DNA of 6,396 bases from Candidatus Eisenbergiella stercorigallinarum (GTDB lineage Bacteria; Bacillota; Clostridia; Lachnospirales; Lachnospiraceae), in assembly GCA_019120525.1 (NCBI GenBank), contig DWUW01000293.1, positions 1-6,396 of the forward strand, in the 5' to 3' direction. A program made the translations under genes and the position numbers. Shown here piece by piece: positions 1-5,900 of the stretch. Each line of letters begins with the position of its first letter. The first letter of the stretch is position 1. A model generated the notes under the pieces. The model worked only from the letters and a program-made list of their open reading frames with translations. It searched no databases and had not been told where the DNA came from.

Positions 1-108
1 AGAGCTGAAGAGCTGCATAGAAATAAACAGGATCTGTGTCCGGGATATTTTGCAACGACAGTATATCTGCTTCTCCAAAAAATGCTGGAGATGTTGCCGG
101 AAAAATAG
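1..108 (+). CDS. 3' end of an unidentified upstream gene (partial)
   Basis: Frame 1 is open from the window edge to a TAG at 106-108 and gives about 35 residues ending in a helical tail (ATTVYLLLQKMLEMLPEK). The next gene's ribosome binding site begins 15 nt after this stop, a normal operon arrangement. That layout supports a real gene end here and argues against the far-upstream GTG start (position 36) of the next frame, which would overlap this one. The other two + frames are also open across this short stretch, so openness alone is weak evidence. I do not recognise the family. The codons here are less GC-rich than in the following gene. Confidence 0.4.
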   Translation, partial: RAEELHRNKQDLCPGYFATTVYLLLQKMLEMLPEK

Positions 109-137
109 AAATAAAGAAATTGCAAGGGAGCCTGCTT

Positions 138-2918
138 ATGTTTTCAGACCATTTTACCCGATATGCGAAAACCGCCTTTACAAACCGCCTTCCCCTGCTG
201 GGAAAAACGGGAGAGGAGGTTCGGAAGCGGCTTTCCGCCTGCCCCGGCGGAATCCGGGAGCTTCTGCAGTTCTACTATGGCTTTATGCCGCTGTCCGACG
301 CATTTACCTACGATTTTGACCTGTTTTGCCGGTACGCGGCCCATGCCGTTTCCCTGCGGAAAAAGGATGCGCGCTGCAGCGTCCTTCCGGAGGGAATTTT
401 TTTGCATGACGTGGCCTGGTACCGGATCAATTCAGAAAAGATCGTGGACTGCCGGGACTTTTTCAGAGAACAGGTATCCCCGCTGATCCGGGGGCTTTCT
501 GAGGCGCAGGCGGTGCTGGCTGTCAACTACTGGTGCGCTTCCCACGCTTCCTACGAGGCCAGCGACGAGCGCACCCAGTCTCCGCTTTCCGTCTATCGTT
601 CCGGAAGCGGCCGCTGCGGGGAGGAATCCACCTTTGTGGTATCCGTGCTGCGAAGCGTTGGGATCCCGGCCAGGCAGGTGTATGTGCCCCGTTGGGCGCA
701 CTGTGACGATAACCATGCCTGGGTGGAGGTATGGGTAGATGGAGCCTGGCATTTCCTTGGGGCCTGCGAGCCGGAAGAGGTGCTGGACAGAGGGTGGTTT
801 ACCAACGCGGCCACAAGGGCGGTTCTGGTATATGCCCGTACCTTCACGGATTACGGCGTGGAAGATCAGATCGCGGGCAGGGACGGCTGTGCGCGCTTTT
901 TGAACGTGACGGAGCATTATGCGGAGACGAAACGGCTCTGCGTCCGGGCGGTGGATGGGGAGAACCGTCCGGTGCCTGGCACGTCCGTGCGCATGGAGAT
1001 CCTGAACATGGCGGAATTCTGCAGCGTGCTCACGCTGACCACAGAGGCGGATGGGACGGCCTGCCTTACCATGGGGCTGGGAGATGTGCTGGTGCGCGCC
1101 TGGAAGGATGGTCTGTGCGCGGAAGCGGTCTGCGCGGCGGAAGAAGAGGAAATGGTTCTGCATCTGACGGAAGCGCCGGGGACTATCGCGCCAGAGGCTG
1201 ATGCATCAGAGACTGATGCATCTGGCCGGGGAGAGCCGGAGCGGAAGCCTTCCGGGCAGTTCGGAGCAGCGTCAGGAATGGACGGCGGGAAGGAAATCTG
1301 GACGGAGCTTGAAATCCGCGCGCCGAAGGACGGCGTTACGCCCTGGCCCGTGCCGGACGCCGCGCAGAAGGCAGTGGGCCGGGCGCGCCGGAAGGAAGCG
1401 GACGAAGCGAGGGAAAAAAAGCTTGCGGCCTTTCGGAAAGACGCTGCGCAGGCGGCTGAAGTTTATCCGCAGGAGACGGACATTTTCCTGCGGGCAAGGG
1501 GAAATGTGGCAGTGCTGAAAGAGTTTCTGGACGGAGAGGACTGGAGACAGGAAAGAAAAGAACTGCTGCATTCTCTGCCGGATAAGGATTTCCGGGATCT
1601 GGATCTGGAGACTGCGCAGGAACAGCTCCGGCAGCTTGCGCCGCTTTATCCGGAGTTTCAGAAAAGGACGGCATCCGGGCGGGAAATCTTCGTGCGTTAC
1701 TGCCTCTGCCCCCGTATCGGCATGGAAGAGCTGACCGCCTTTGCGCTGGCGGTGAAGGCATATTTTTCGGAGCGGGAGAGAGCGGCCTTTTTCGAGAGAT
1801 CGGAACGCATCTGGGAATGGGAACAGGCGCATTTGCGGTATTTTCCCCAGGAGGACTATGACACGCTGAAAATCACCCCTCCGGCGGCTCTTCGCGGTCT
1901 GTGGGCGGATGAGACGGGAAAACGCACCCTGTTTGTGGCCGTGTGCAGAACCCTCGGCATTCCTGCCCACCTGAATCCGGTCACGGGACGGGCGGAATAC
2001 CTGTCCGGCAATGGCTGGAGCGAGGCTTCCGGAGAGTTGGGAGCGCCCGGAGGCGGAACTGAAGAAGCCGCTGCGGAGCGGAGCGGAATCGAAGAAGCCG
2101 GAAGCGGAGGCAAAGAAGGCAAAGAGTCCTTCGCGGATCAGAGCCGCGGTGACAGGCACTTTCCTGCCCGGAATGACGGCGGCGTTTCCCGTCTGACCCT
2201 TCTGACATCGCCGGAGGACTCCTGGAGCTACGCCCAGACCTGGACGATCGGAAGGCTTTCCGGAATGGGATATGAAACCTTAAATTATGAAGGAATTCAT
2301 CCGGAAAACGGCCGGATGGAGCTTCTTCTGCAAAGCGGAAGCTATCGCCTGATTGCCACGAACCGGATGCCGGGCGGCAGCCAATATGCTTCCGTCATCT
2401 GTTTCCACCTGAAAGCAGGGGAGGAAAAGTCGCTGGAAATGAAGCTGCGCAGGCCGGAGCTGAAGGATCTGCTGGTAAAAAATCCTCTGCCCGCCTTCAC
2501 CGTGACGGACACGGAGGAAAATAAAGTGGAATCCGCATCCCTTCTGACCGGAGCGAAGAGCCTGCTGATTTTCGTGGAAGAGGGAAAGGAGCCTACGGAG
2601 CATGTGCTGAACGAGCTGCCCGCTGAAAAAGAGCGGATAGAACGCCTTTTCTGCCGCCTCATTTTCGTGGCGGATTCTCCGGCTTCCCTGGAAAATCCGC
2701 TTCTGAAGCGTACTGCGGACGCTTTGGAAATGGCGCGGGTATATTTCGATACGGGTCTGGAAAACGCGGAGCCCGTCGCCAGAAGGATGTACGTTGCTCC
2801 TGACCTGCTGCCTCTTCTCGTGGCGGTAGACGAACAGGGCTGCGGCATCTATGCCTGCAGCGGCTACCATGTGGGAAGCGTGGGGCTGGCGCTGAAGCTT
2901 TTGGAGATGGGGGAATAA
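138..2918 (+). CDS. Large multidomain transglutaminase-like protein
   Basis: A 926-residue protein when started at ATG 138, which has AAGGGAG at 124-130 with 7 nt spacing. An in-frame GTG at 36 lacks a comparable site and would overlap the upstream gene end. Domains in order: a helical N-terminus (1 to about 115); a transglutaminase/PNGase-like core (about 120-215) with catalytic Cys160 in GRCGEES and His193 in DNHAWVEV; a carboxypeptidase-regulatory-like beta-sandwich (about 264-341); an acidic and basic linker (342-444); a second, degenerate transglutaminase-like segment (about 446-628) with VCRTLGIPAH but no cysteine; a low-complexity linker (628-684); a beta-rich segment (695-772); and a thioredoxin/peroxiredoxin-like C-terminus (777-921) without CxxC. 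No signal peptide or membrane segment is visible, so a cytoplasmic location is inferred. Cys and His suggest amidase, protease or transglutaminase chemistry, but the usual Asp position reads GACEPE. Substrate is unknown. No convincing + strand terminator follows the stop. Confidence 0.88.
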   Translation: MFSDHFTRYAKTAFTNRLPLLGKTGEEVRKRLSACPGGIRELLQFYYGFMPLSDAFTYDFDLFCRYAAHAVSLRKKDARCSVLPEGIFLHDVAWYRINSEKIVDCRDFFREQVSPLIRGLSEAQAVLAVNYWCASHASYEASDERTQSPLSVYRSGSGRCGEESTFVVSVLRSVGIPARQVYVPRWAHCDDNHAWVEVWVDGAWHFLGACEPEEVLDRGWFTNAATRAVLVYARTFTDYGVEDQIAGRDGCARFLNVTEHYAETKRLCVRAVDGENRPVPGTSVRMEILNMAEFCSVLTLTTEADGTACLTMGLGDVLVRAWKDGLCAEAVCAAEEEEMVLHLTEAPGTIAPEADASETDASGRGEPERKPSGQFGAASGMDGGKEIWTELEIRAPKDGVTPWPVPDAAQKAVGRARRKEADEAREKKLAAFRKDAAQAAEVYPQETDIFLRARGNVAVLKEFLDGEDWRQERKELLHSLPDKDFRDLDLETAQEQLRQLAPLYPEFQKRTASGREIFVRYCLCPRIGMEELTAFALAVKAYFSERERAAFFERSERIWEWEQAHLRYFPQEDYDTLKITPPAALRGLWADETGKRTLFVAVCRTLGIPAHLNPVTGRAEYLSGNGWSEASGELGAPGGGTEEAAAERSGIEEAGSGGKEGKESFADQSRGDRHFPARNDGGVSRLTLLTSPEDSWSYAQTWTIGRLSGMGYETLNYEGIHPENGRMELLLQSGSYRLIATNRMPGGSQYASVICFHLKAGEEKSLEMKLRRPELKDLLVKNPLPAFTVTDTEENKVESASLLTGAKSLLIFVEEGKEPTEHVLNELPAEKERIERLFCRLIFVADSPASLENPLLKRTADALEMARVYFDTGLENAEPVARRMYVAPDLLPLLVAVDEQGCGIYACSGYHVGSVGLALKLLEMGE
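1194..1223 (+). repeat. 15-bp tandem repeat, two copies, in the linker
   Basis: Two adjacent 15-bp units (1194-1208 and 1209-1223) share CTGATGCATC and encode EADAS then ETDAS. They differ at two bases. They lie in the flexible linker after the first beta-sandwich domain of the transglutaminase-like protein and keep the reading frame, consistent with slippage expansion of a linker. Confidence 0.7.
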
Positions 2919-3003
2919 AAAAACGGATTATATGGTCCGCCATGCGCTTCAGAAACAGAACGAAAGAATACGCCGGAGACTGACGGATTTTGGGTTCAGG
3001 TTT

Positions 3004-3039
3004 GAAAAATAGGGAAATGTGCCTGACAGCGCATTTCCC
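3004..3039 (-). terminator. Rho-independent terminator of the methyltransferase-purC operon
   Basis: GGGAAATGTGC (3012-3022) pairs with GCGCATTTCCC (3029-3039), an 11-bp stem with one T-G wobble and a 6-nt loop (CTGACA). Read on the - strand, the stem is followed by TATTTTT (3004-3010), the expected U-run. On the + strand the bases after the stem are AGGTAAAGG, so it would not terminate the transglutaminase-like gene. It lies 26 nt past the purC stop. Confidence 0.8.
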
Positions 3040-3064
3040 AGGTAAAGGTAAAAAGGACCGGATG

Positions 3065-3925
3065 TTAAAAAATATCTGTTCCCGTTATTCTCCGGCAACA
3101 TTCCCGGTAAATATCAATCGTTGCATTCAATATCTCTTCCGGAAGCTCCGGCGCGGGCGTGACGCCATTCAGACCATGCTCTGTCAGCCAGTCGCGGACA
3201 AACTGTTTGTCATAAGACCTGGGGGAGATACCGGGATGATAATCCTCCAAAGCCCAGAAACGGCTGGAATCTGGTGTGAAGATTTCATCGCCAAGGGTAA
3301 GCTTCCCGTCCGAATCATATCCGAATTCAAATTTGGTATCAGCAATAATAATTCCATTTTTTTCGGCCTGTTTCAGACAGGCTTCATAAAGCTTCAGACT
3401 GATTTCACAGATTCGTTCGGCCTCATTTTTTCCGAGGTCATTTTTCAGCTGTTCAAGAGAAATATATTCATCATGCCCGGTACTGTTCTTGATGGATGGA
3501 GTTACAACAGGAGCAGTAAGCTTTTCGGCAAGGCAGTATGCTTTTTGAGGAGTTCTGCCACAAAAAGCTCCTGTGGACTGATATTCCTTCCACATACTTC
3601 CAAACATGTATCCGCGTACAATAAACTCATAAGGCAGCATGCTCAGCTTTTTTACAAGGACTGTGCGGTTACAAAATTGTCCGGGATTTTGAAAAAAGTA
3701 TGCGGGCATATCGGAAAGTCTGCCGGAAATAATATGGTTGGGGATGATGTTTCGCGTATAGTCAAACCAGTACAGAGAGATGAGATTCAGCGCGATTCCC
3801 TTTCCCCTGACAGTTGAATTAAGAATGACATCGAAAGCTGATATTCTGTCTGTAGAGACAATAACCAGCTTGTCTTCGCCGATATCATAAACGTCCCTGA
3901 CTTTTCCGGAAATAAGTTTTTTCAT
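3065..3925 (-). CDS. purC: Phosphoribosylaminoimidazole-succinocarboxamide synthase (SAICAR synthetase), divergent
   Basis: A 286-residue SAICAR synthetase. The enzyme joins CAIR and aspartate using ATP in de novo purine synthesis, in the cytoplasm. Visible family motifs: GKVRDVYD (7-14, nucleotide-binding), VSTDRISAFDV (23-33), GKGIALNLISLYWF (41-54), EFIVRGYMFGSMWKEY (100-115), GHDE (150-153), ADTKFEFG (195-202) and DEIFTPDSSRFW (213-224). The length fits the longer ADE1-like form rather than the roughly 240-residue E. coli form. Residues 123-132 (GRTPQKAYCL) depart from the usual segment, which as I recall carries a Pro-x-Gly-Leu motif, so the enzyme is divergent. Start ATG has AAGGGAG at 5 nt spacing. 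It is 19 nt downstream of the methyltransferase stop, so the two are probably co-transcribed. No other purine gene is beside it, unlike typical pur operons, so a specialised paralogue is possible. Base composition is AT-richer than the flanks. Confidence 0.9.
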   Translation of the reverse strand: MKKLISGKVRDVYDIGEDKLVIVSTDRISAFDVILNSTVRGKGIALNLISLYWFDYTRNIIPNHIISGRLSDMPAYFFQNPGQFCNRTVLVKKLSMLPYEFIVRGYMFGSMWKEYQSTGAFCGRTPQKAYCLAEKLTAPVVTPSIKNSTGHDEYISLEQLKNDLGKNEAERICEISLKLYEACLKQAEKNGIIIADTKFEFGYDSDGKLTLGDEIFTPDSSRFWALEDYHPGISPRSYDKQFVRDWLTEHGLNGVTPAPELPEEILNATIDIYRECCRRITGTDIF

Positions 3926-3944
3926 GAATTCTCCCTTCTTTCGG

Positions 3945-4775
3945 TCATAGAGGATTATCCTGCTTTATTGCATACATGGTATCCATACAGTGCTTGTGCG
4001 GTATACCGCCGCTCATGCAGTCGAAAATATTCTCTGTGCAGGAGACGATAAGCCAGTCTGAGTAGTATGTAAAAAGCTCGCCGGAAAGCCATTTATAACG
4101 GGCTTTCCTTTCATCAGATGGGCTTTTCATAAACGGCTTGCGTACAAAGACATTCAGGGCATGGAGTCCTCCTGAGGCGGTATGGGCCTGATAATTTTCC
4201 AGAATTTCTTTTCTGAGCTTTTGAGGAACATAATGTAGAGAACCGGAGCTGAAAACGATATCGAATTCGCCTTCCAGCCGAAAGTCAAGCATATCAGCCT
4301 GAAAAAAATTTACCTCGACTTCACTCTGATCAGCAAGACGCTTTGCCTTTTCAAGGCCGGAATATGCGGCATCAAACGCCGTTACATGATAACCGTTCCG
4401 CGCAAAAAAGACGGCGTCCTTTCCTTCACCGCAGGCCACATCAAGCAGACGAAGAGGTTTGACAGGCGGGCAAAGCTTCATGATTTCATAACACATATTG
4501 GAAGGACGTATTCCCCAGTAGTAGCCGTCGGTTTTATAACGCTCTTCATAATCGGTGATTTTTCGTTGCTGAGCAGCGTATCCCAGAAGAGAATCTATAC
4601 TGCAATGAAGTACATTTGCCAGAAGCGGCAGTGTCGAGACATCAGGTACGGAATTTCCGTTTTCCCATTTTGAGACGGCCTGAAAGGATACATTTACCAA
4701 CTCCGCGAGCTGTTCCTGGGTAAGACGCTGCTTTTTCCTCAGGGTATGAATATTTTTTCCGATGGCGGTGCTCAT
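3945..4775 (-). CDS. HTH (XRE-type) domain fused to a TehB-like SAM-dependent methyltransferase
   Basis: A 276-residue two-domain protein. Residues 7-62 form a Cro/C1-type helix-turn-helix (TQEQLAELVNVSFQAVSKWE, with the usual VPDVSTLPLLANVL after it). Residues about 86-275 form a class I methyltransferase: motif I LLDVACGEG (110-118), acidic Asp135 in AFDAAYSGLEKA, Asp161 in FFQADMLDF, and FDIVFSSGSLHYV (171-183). The sequence style resembles the TehB group, whose best-known member acts in tellurite resistance; the substrate here is unknown. Start ATG has AAGGGAGG at 4783-4790 with 7 nt spacing. It leads the operon with purC. The DNA-binding domain suggests it may regulate its own promoter, possibly in response to SAM or its substrate; that is inference. 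Codon use is AT-richer than in the flanking genes. Confidence 0.88.
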   Translation of the reverse strand: MSTAIGKNIHTLRKKQRLTQEQLAELVNVSFQAVSKWENGNSVPDVSTLPLLANVLHCSIDSLLGYAAQQRKITDYEERYKTDGYYWGIRPSNMCYEIMKLCPPVKPLRLLDVACGEGKDAVFFARNGYHVTAFDAAYSGLEKAKRLADQSEVEVNFFQADMLDFRLEGEFDIVFSSGSLHYVPQKLRKEILENYQAHTASGGLHALNVFVRKPFMKSPSDERKARYKWLSGELFTYYSDWLIVSCTENIFDCMSGGIPHKHCMDTMYAIKQDNPL

Positions 4776-4804
4776 TAAATGTCCTCCCTTTCTTTTATAA
4801 GGTT

Positions 4805-4833
4805 ATTATATTATGGTGGAAGAAACGGAAAAA
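4805..4833 (-). promoter_or_regulatory. Probable promoter of the methyltransferase-purC operon, with possible operator beside it
   Basis: On the - strand a perfect TATAAT lies at 4805-4810, about 29 nt before the start codon, leaving a short leader holding the ribosome binding site. The -35 region 17 nt upstream (TTTTTC, 4828-4833) is poor. Just upstream is an inverted repeat, AATAA-TCTG-TTATT (4832-4845 on +), placed where an HTH regulator could bind; this last point is inference. Confidence 0.5.
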
Positions 4834-4853
4834 TAATCTGTTATTAGAATTGT

Positions 4854-4862
4854 TGGGATAAT
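4854..4862 (+). promoter_or_regulatory. Possible extended -10 promoter on the + strand
   Basis: TGGGATAAT matches the TGnTATAAT extended -10 pattern at all but one base. No good -35 is seen. It points into the gene-poor stretch to its right and is back-to-back with the operon promoter on the other strand. It would start a transcript near 4869. No recognisable gene follows, so the support is weak. Confidence 0.25.
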
Positions 4863-4936
4863 TCAACTTTCAGTAGAAAAACGGGGTTCCATGCATAAAT
4901 GCTCCATCGTTTGCAGAAGACCCCATAAAAGGGAGG

Positions 4937-4964
4937 ATGCCAGGTAAGTCACCTTACCTGGCAT
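4937..4964. terminator. Strong 12-bp hairpin, terminator-like, direction uncertain
   Basis: ATGCCAGGTAAG (4937-4948) pairs perfectly with CTTACCTGGCAT (4953-4964) around a 4-nt loop TCAC. Downstream on + the sequence is TATTATG, moderately T-rich. Downstream on - it is CCTCCCTTTTATG, with four T's seven nt away. Neither is a clear U-run. It may stop a short + strand RNA, or insulate the - strand operon from reading through from the cyclophilin gene. Confidence 0.5.
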
Positions 4965-4968
4965 TATT

Positions 4969-5088
4969 ATGAAAAAGCTATTTAAAAGTTTTGGCATATC
5001 CCGCATGCGGCCTGCACTGTTTCTAAGAAGAAAGGCTTCCCTGCCGTCTGTCGGCAGTTCCTGCTTTCAACTTATGTATTCAGTATAA
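4969..5088 (+). CDS. Doubtful small ORF, 39 residues
   Basis: ATG 4969 to TAA 5086-5088 encodes a 39-residue basic peptide starting MKKLFKSFGISRMRPALF. It resembles nothing I know. Its only ribosome binding site candidate is GGGAGG at 4931-4936, separated from the ATG by the 28-nt hairpin at 4937-4964. If that hairpin forms, the site would sit about 4 nt from the ATG. No domain, membrane segment or strong coding signal is visible, so it may be chance. Confidence 0.13.
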   Translation: MKKLFKSFGISRMRPALFLRRKASLPSVGSSCFQLMYSV

Positions 5089-5156
5089 CCGCCGGAAGTA
5101 ACAAAATCCCACAGGCCGGATGAAGTTTTTTTAAAAGAAATATGAACAATATATGA

Positions 5157-5190
5157 ACGGCGCTCCGGCCCATCCGGCCGGGAGCGCCGT
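5157..5190 (-). terminator. Probable terminator hairpin of the cyclophilin gene
   Basis: ACGGCGCTCC (5157-5166) pairs with GGAGCGCCGT (5181-5190). The inner GGCC (5167-5170) pairs with GGCC (5176-5179), leaving one bulged G and the loop CATCC. It is a very GC-rich stem 50 nt past the cyclophilin stop. On the - strand it is followed by TTCATATATTGTTCATATTTC, which is T-rich but lacks an immediate U-run, so termination may be imperfect. Confidence 0.6.
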
Positions 5191-5240
5191 CCTTTCCTCC
5201 GGTGATCGGATCCTGCTTCCGGAAGCGATGATCCGTCCCT

Positions 5241-5762
5241 TTACATCTTCTCCGGCTCCGGATACTCCACGCCGAAGGTCTCCGCCGTCATGGTTTTGAT
5301 CCTCTGCGTCTCCAGGGGCCGGTCGGAATAGTCCGTCCTGGTCTCCGCGATCTTATTCACATTTTCCATTCCCTCGATGACCTTTCCGAAAGCGGCGTAA
5401 GCGCCGTCCAGGTGAGGAGAGGTTTTGTGCATGATGAAAAACTGGCTTCCCGCGGAATTGGGAGCCATGGCGCGGGCCATGGAAAGCACGCCTTCCGTGT
5501 GTTTCAGGTCATTCTTCACCCCGTTCTGGGCGAATTCGCCCTTAATGCAGTAGCCCGGGCCGCCCATTCCGGTTCCCTCCGGATCGCCGCCCTGGATCAT
5601 GAAGCCGTTTATGACCCGGTGGAAAATCAGACCGTCGTAAAAGTGACGGTTGATCAGGCTGATGAAATTGTTGACGGTGATGGGAGCTGATTCAGGATAA
5701 AGCTCCGCCTTAATCACGTCGCCGTTTTCCATGGTAATGGTAACAATGGGATTCTGTGCCAT
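5241..5762 (-). CDS. Cyclophilin-type peptidylprolyl cis-trans isomerase, cytoplasmic
   Basis: A 173-residue single-domain cyclophilin that speeds proline isomerisation during protein folding. Core motifs: FHRVINGFMIQGGDPEGTG (47-65), with Arg49, Phe54 and Gln57 matching the active-site Arg55, Phe60 and Gln63 of human CypA, and GSQFFI (105-110). The position of CypA Trp121 is His117 (HLDGAYAAFG) and that of His126 is Tyr122, as is common in bacterial members that bind cyclosporin poorly. No signal peptide is seen. ATG 5762 was chosen because AGGAAAGGAAG ends 9 nt before it and the family starts here. The frame stays open upstream to 5933, but that extension is Arg-rich and is translated from the structured repeat element, so it is not real protein. 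It is divergent from the acetyltransferase gene. Its own promoter is not clear. Confidence 0.93.
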   Translation of the reverse strand: MAQNPIVTITMENGDVIKAELYPESAPITVNNFISLINRHFYDGLIFHRVINGFMIQGGDPEGTGMGGPGYCIKGEFAQNGVKNDLKHTEGVLSMARAMAPNSAGSQFFIMHKTSPHLDGAYAAFGKVIEGMENVNKIAETRTDYSDRPLETQRIKTMTAETFGVEYPEPEKM

Positions 5763-5811
5763 AATATAAAACTTCCTTTCCTTATGAATATTTTTTGCGG
5801 CATGCGCGCGT

Positions 5812-5882
5812 GGTATCATGATTGCGCTGCGCGCAATCCGGCGCGGCTGCGCCGTGCCGCCCTGCTTCGCAGGGATGATACC
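5812..5882. other. Cloverleaf-forming element (four-way junction of stems)
   Basis: The outer stem is GGTATCAT (5812-5819) with ATGATACC (5875-5882), 8 bp. Arm 1 is GATTGCGC (5820-5827) with GCGCAATC (5831-5838), loop TGC. Arm 2 is CGGCGC (5839-5844) with GCGCCG (5849-5854), loop GGCT. A 5-nt linker TGCCG follows, then arm 3, CCCTGC (5860-5865) with GCAGGG (5869-5874), loop TTC. Every stem pairs perfectly and only one junction has unpaired bases. It has no tRNA features (no TPsiC or anticodon-type loop). It could act as DNA cruciform or as RNA in the cyclophilin leader. Confidence 0.7.
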
Positions 5883-5900
5883 GGCAACCCACGGCTTGCT

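Larger units (their letters stand above)
4863..5156. other. Gene-poor intergenic stretch with several short inverted repeats
   Basis: No convincing gene is seen. The stretch holds GGGGT (4883-4887) facing ACCCC (4920-4924), a Shine-Dalgarno-like GGGAGG (4931-4936) directly before a 12-bp hairpin (4937-4964), a palindrome CCGCATGCGG (5001-5010), a hairpin CTGCCG-TCTGT-CGGCAG (5041-5057), and a run of seven T (5126-5132) without a strong stem before it. It may hold remnants of a lost gene, a small RNA or only insulating hairpins. Confidence 0.4.

Noticed and set aside
36..137. GTG start at 36 for the transglutaminase-like protein
   Set aside because: No good ribosome binding site, and it overlaps the probable upstream gene end. 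ATG 138 has AAGGGAG at 7 nt.
432..2208. Long - strand ORFs antisense to the transglutaminase-like gene
   Set aside because: High GC content removes stop codons by chance. They are Arg/Pro/Ser-rich and without recognisable domains.
2932..3012. 26-residue ORF (MVRHALQKQNERIRRRL...) after the transglutaminase-like gene
   Set aside because: No proper ribosome binding site; the nearest purine run is about 17 nt away. Too short to recognise. It could be the remnant of a gene cut by arrival of the AT-rich module, but nothing proves it.
2990..3817. 275-residue + strand ORF
   Set aside because: It is antisense to purC, which has all family motifs on the - strand; the + frame shows no domain.
5207..5235. 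Inverted repeat CGGATC...GATCCG with central GCTTCCGGAAGC as the cyclophilin terminator
   Set aside because: No T-run follows on the - strand, and the stronger stem at 5157-5190 lies just beyond. It may be only a weak hairpin after the stop codon.
5812..5882. tRNA gene suggested by the cloverleaf shape
   Set aside because: Loops are only 3-4 nt, there is no seven-base anticodon loop, no GTTC in a T loop and no CCA-type end.
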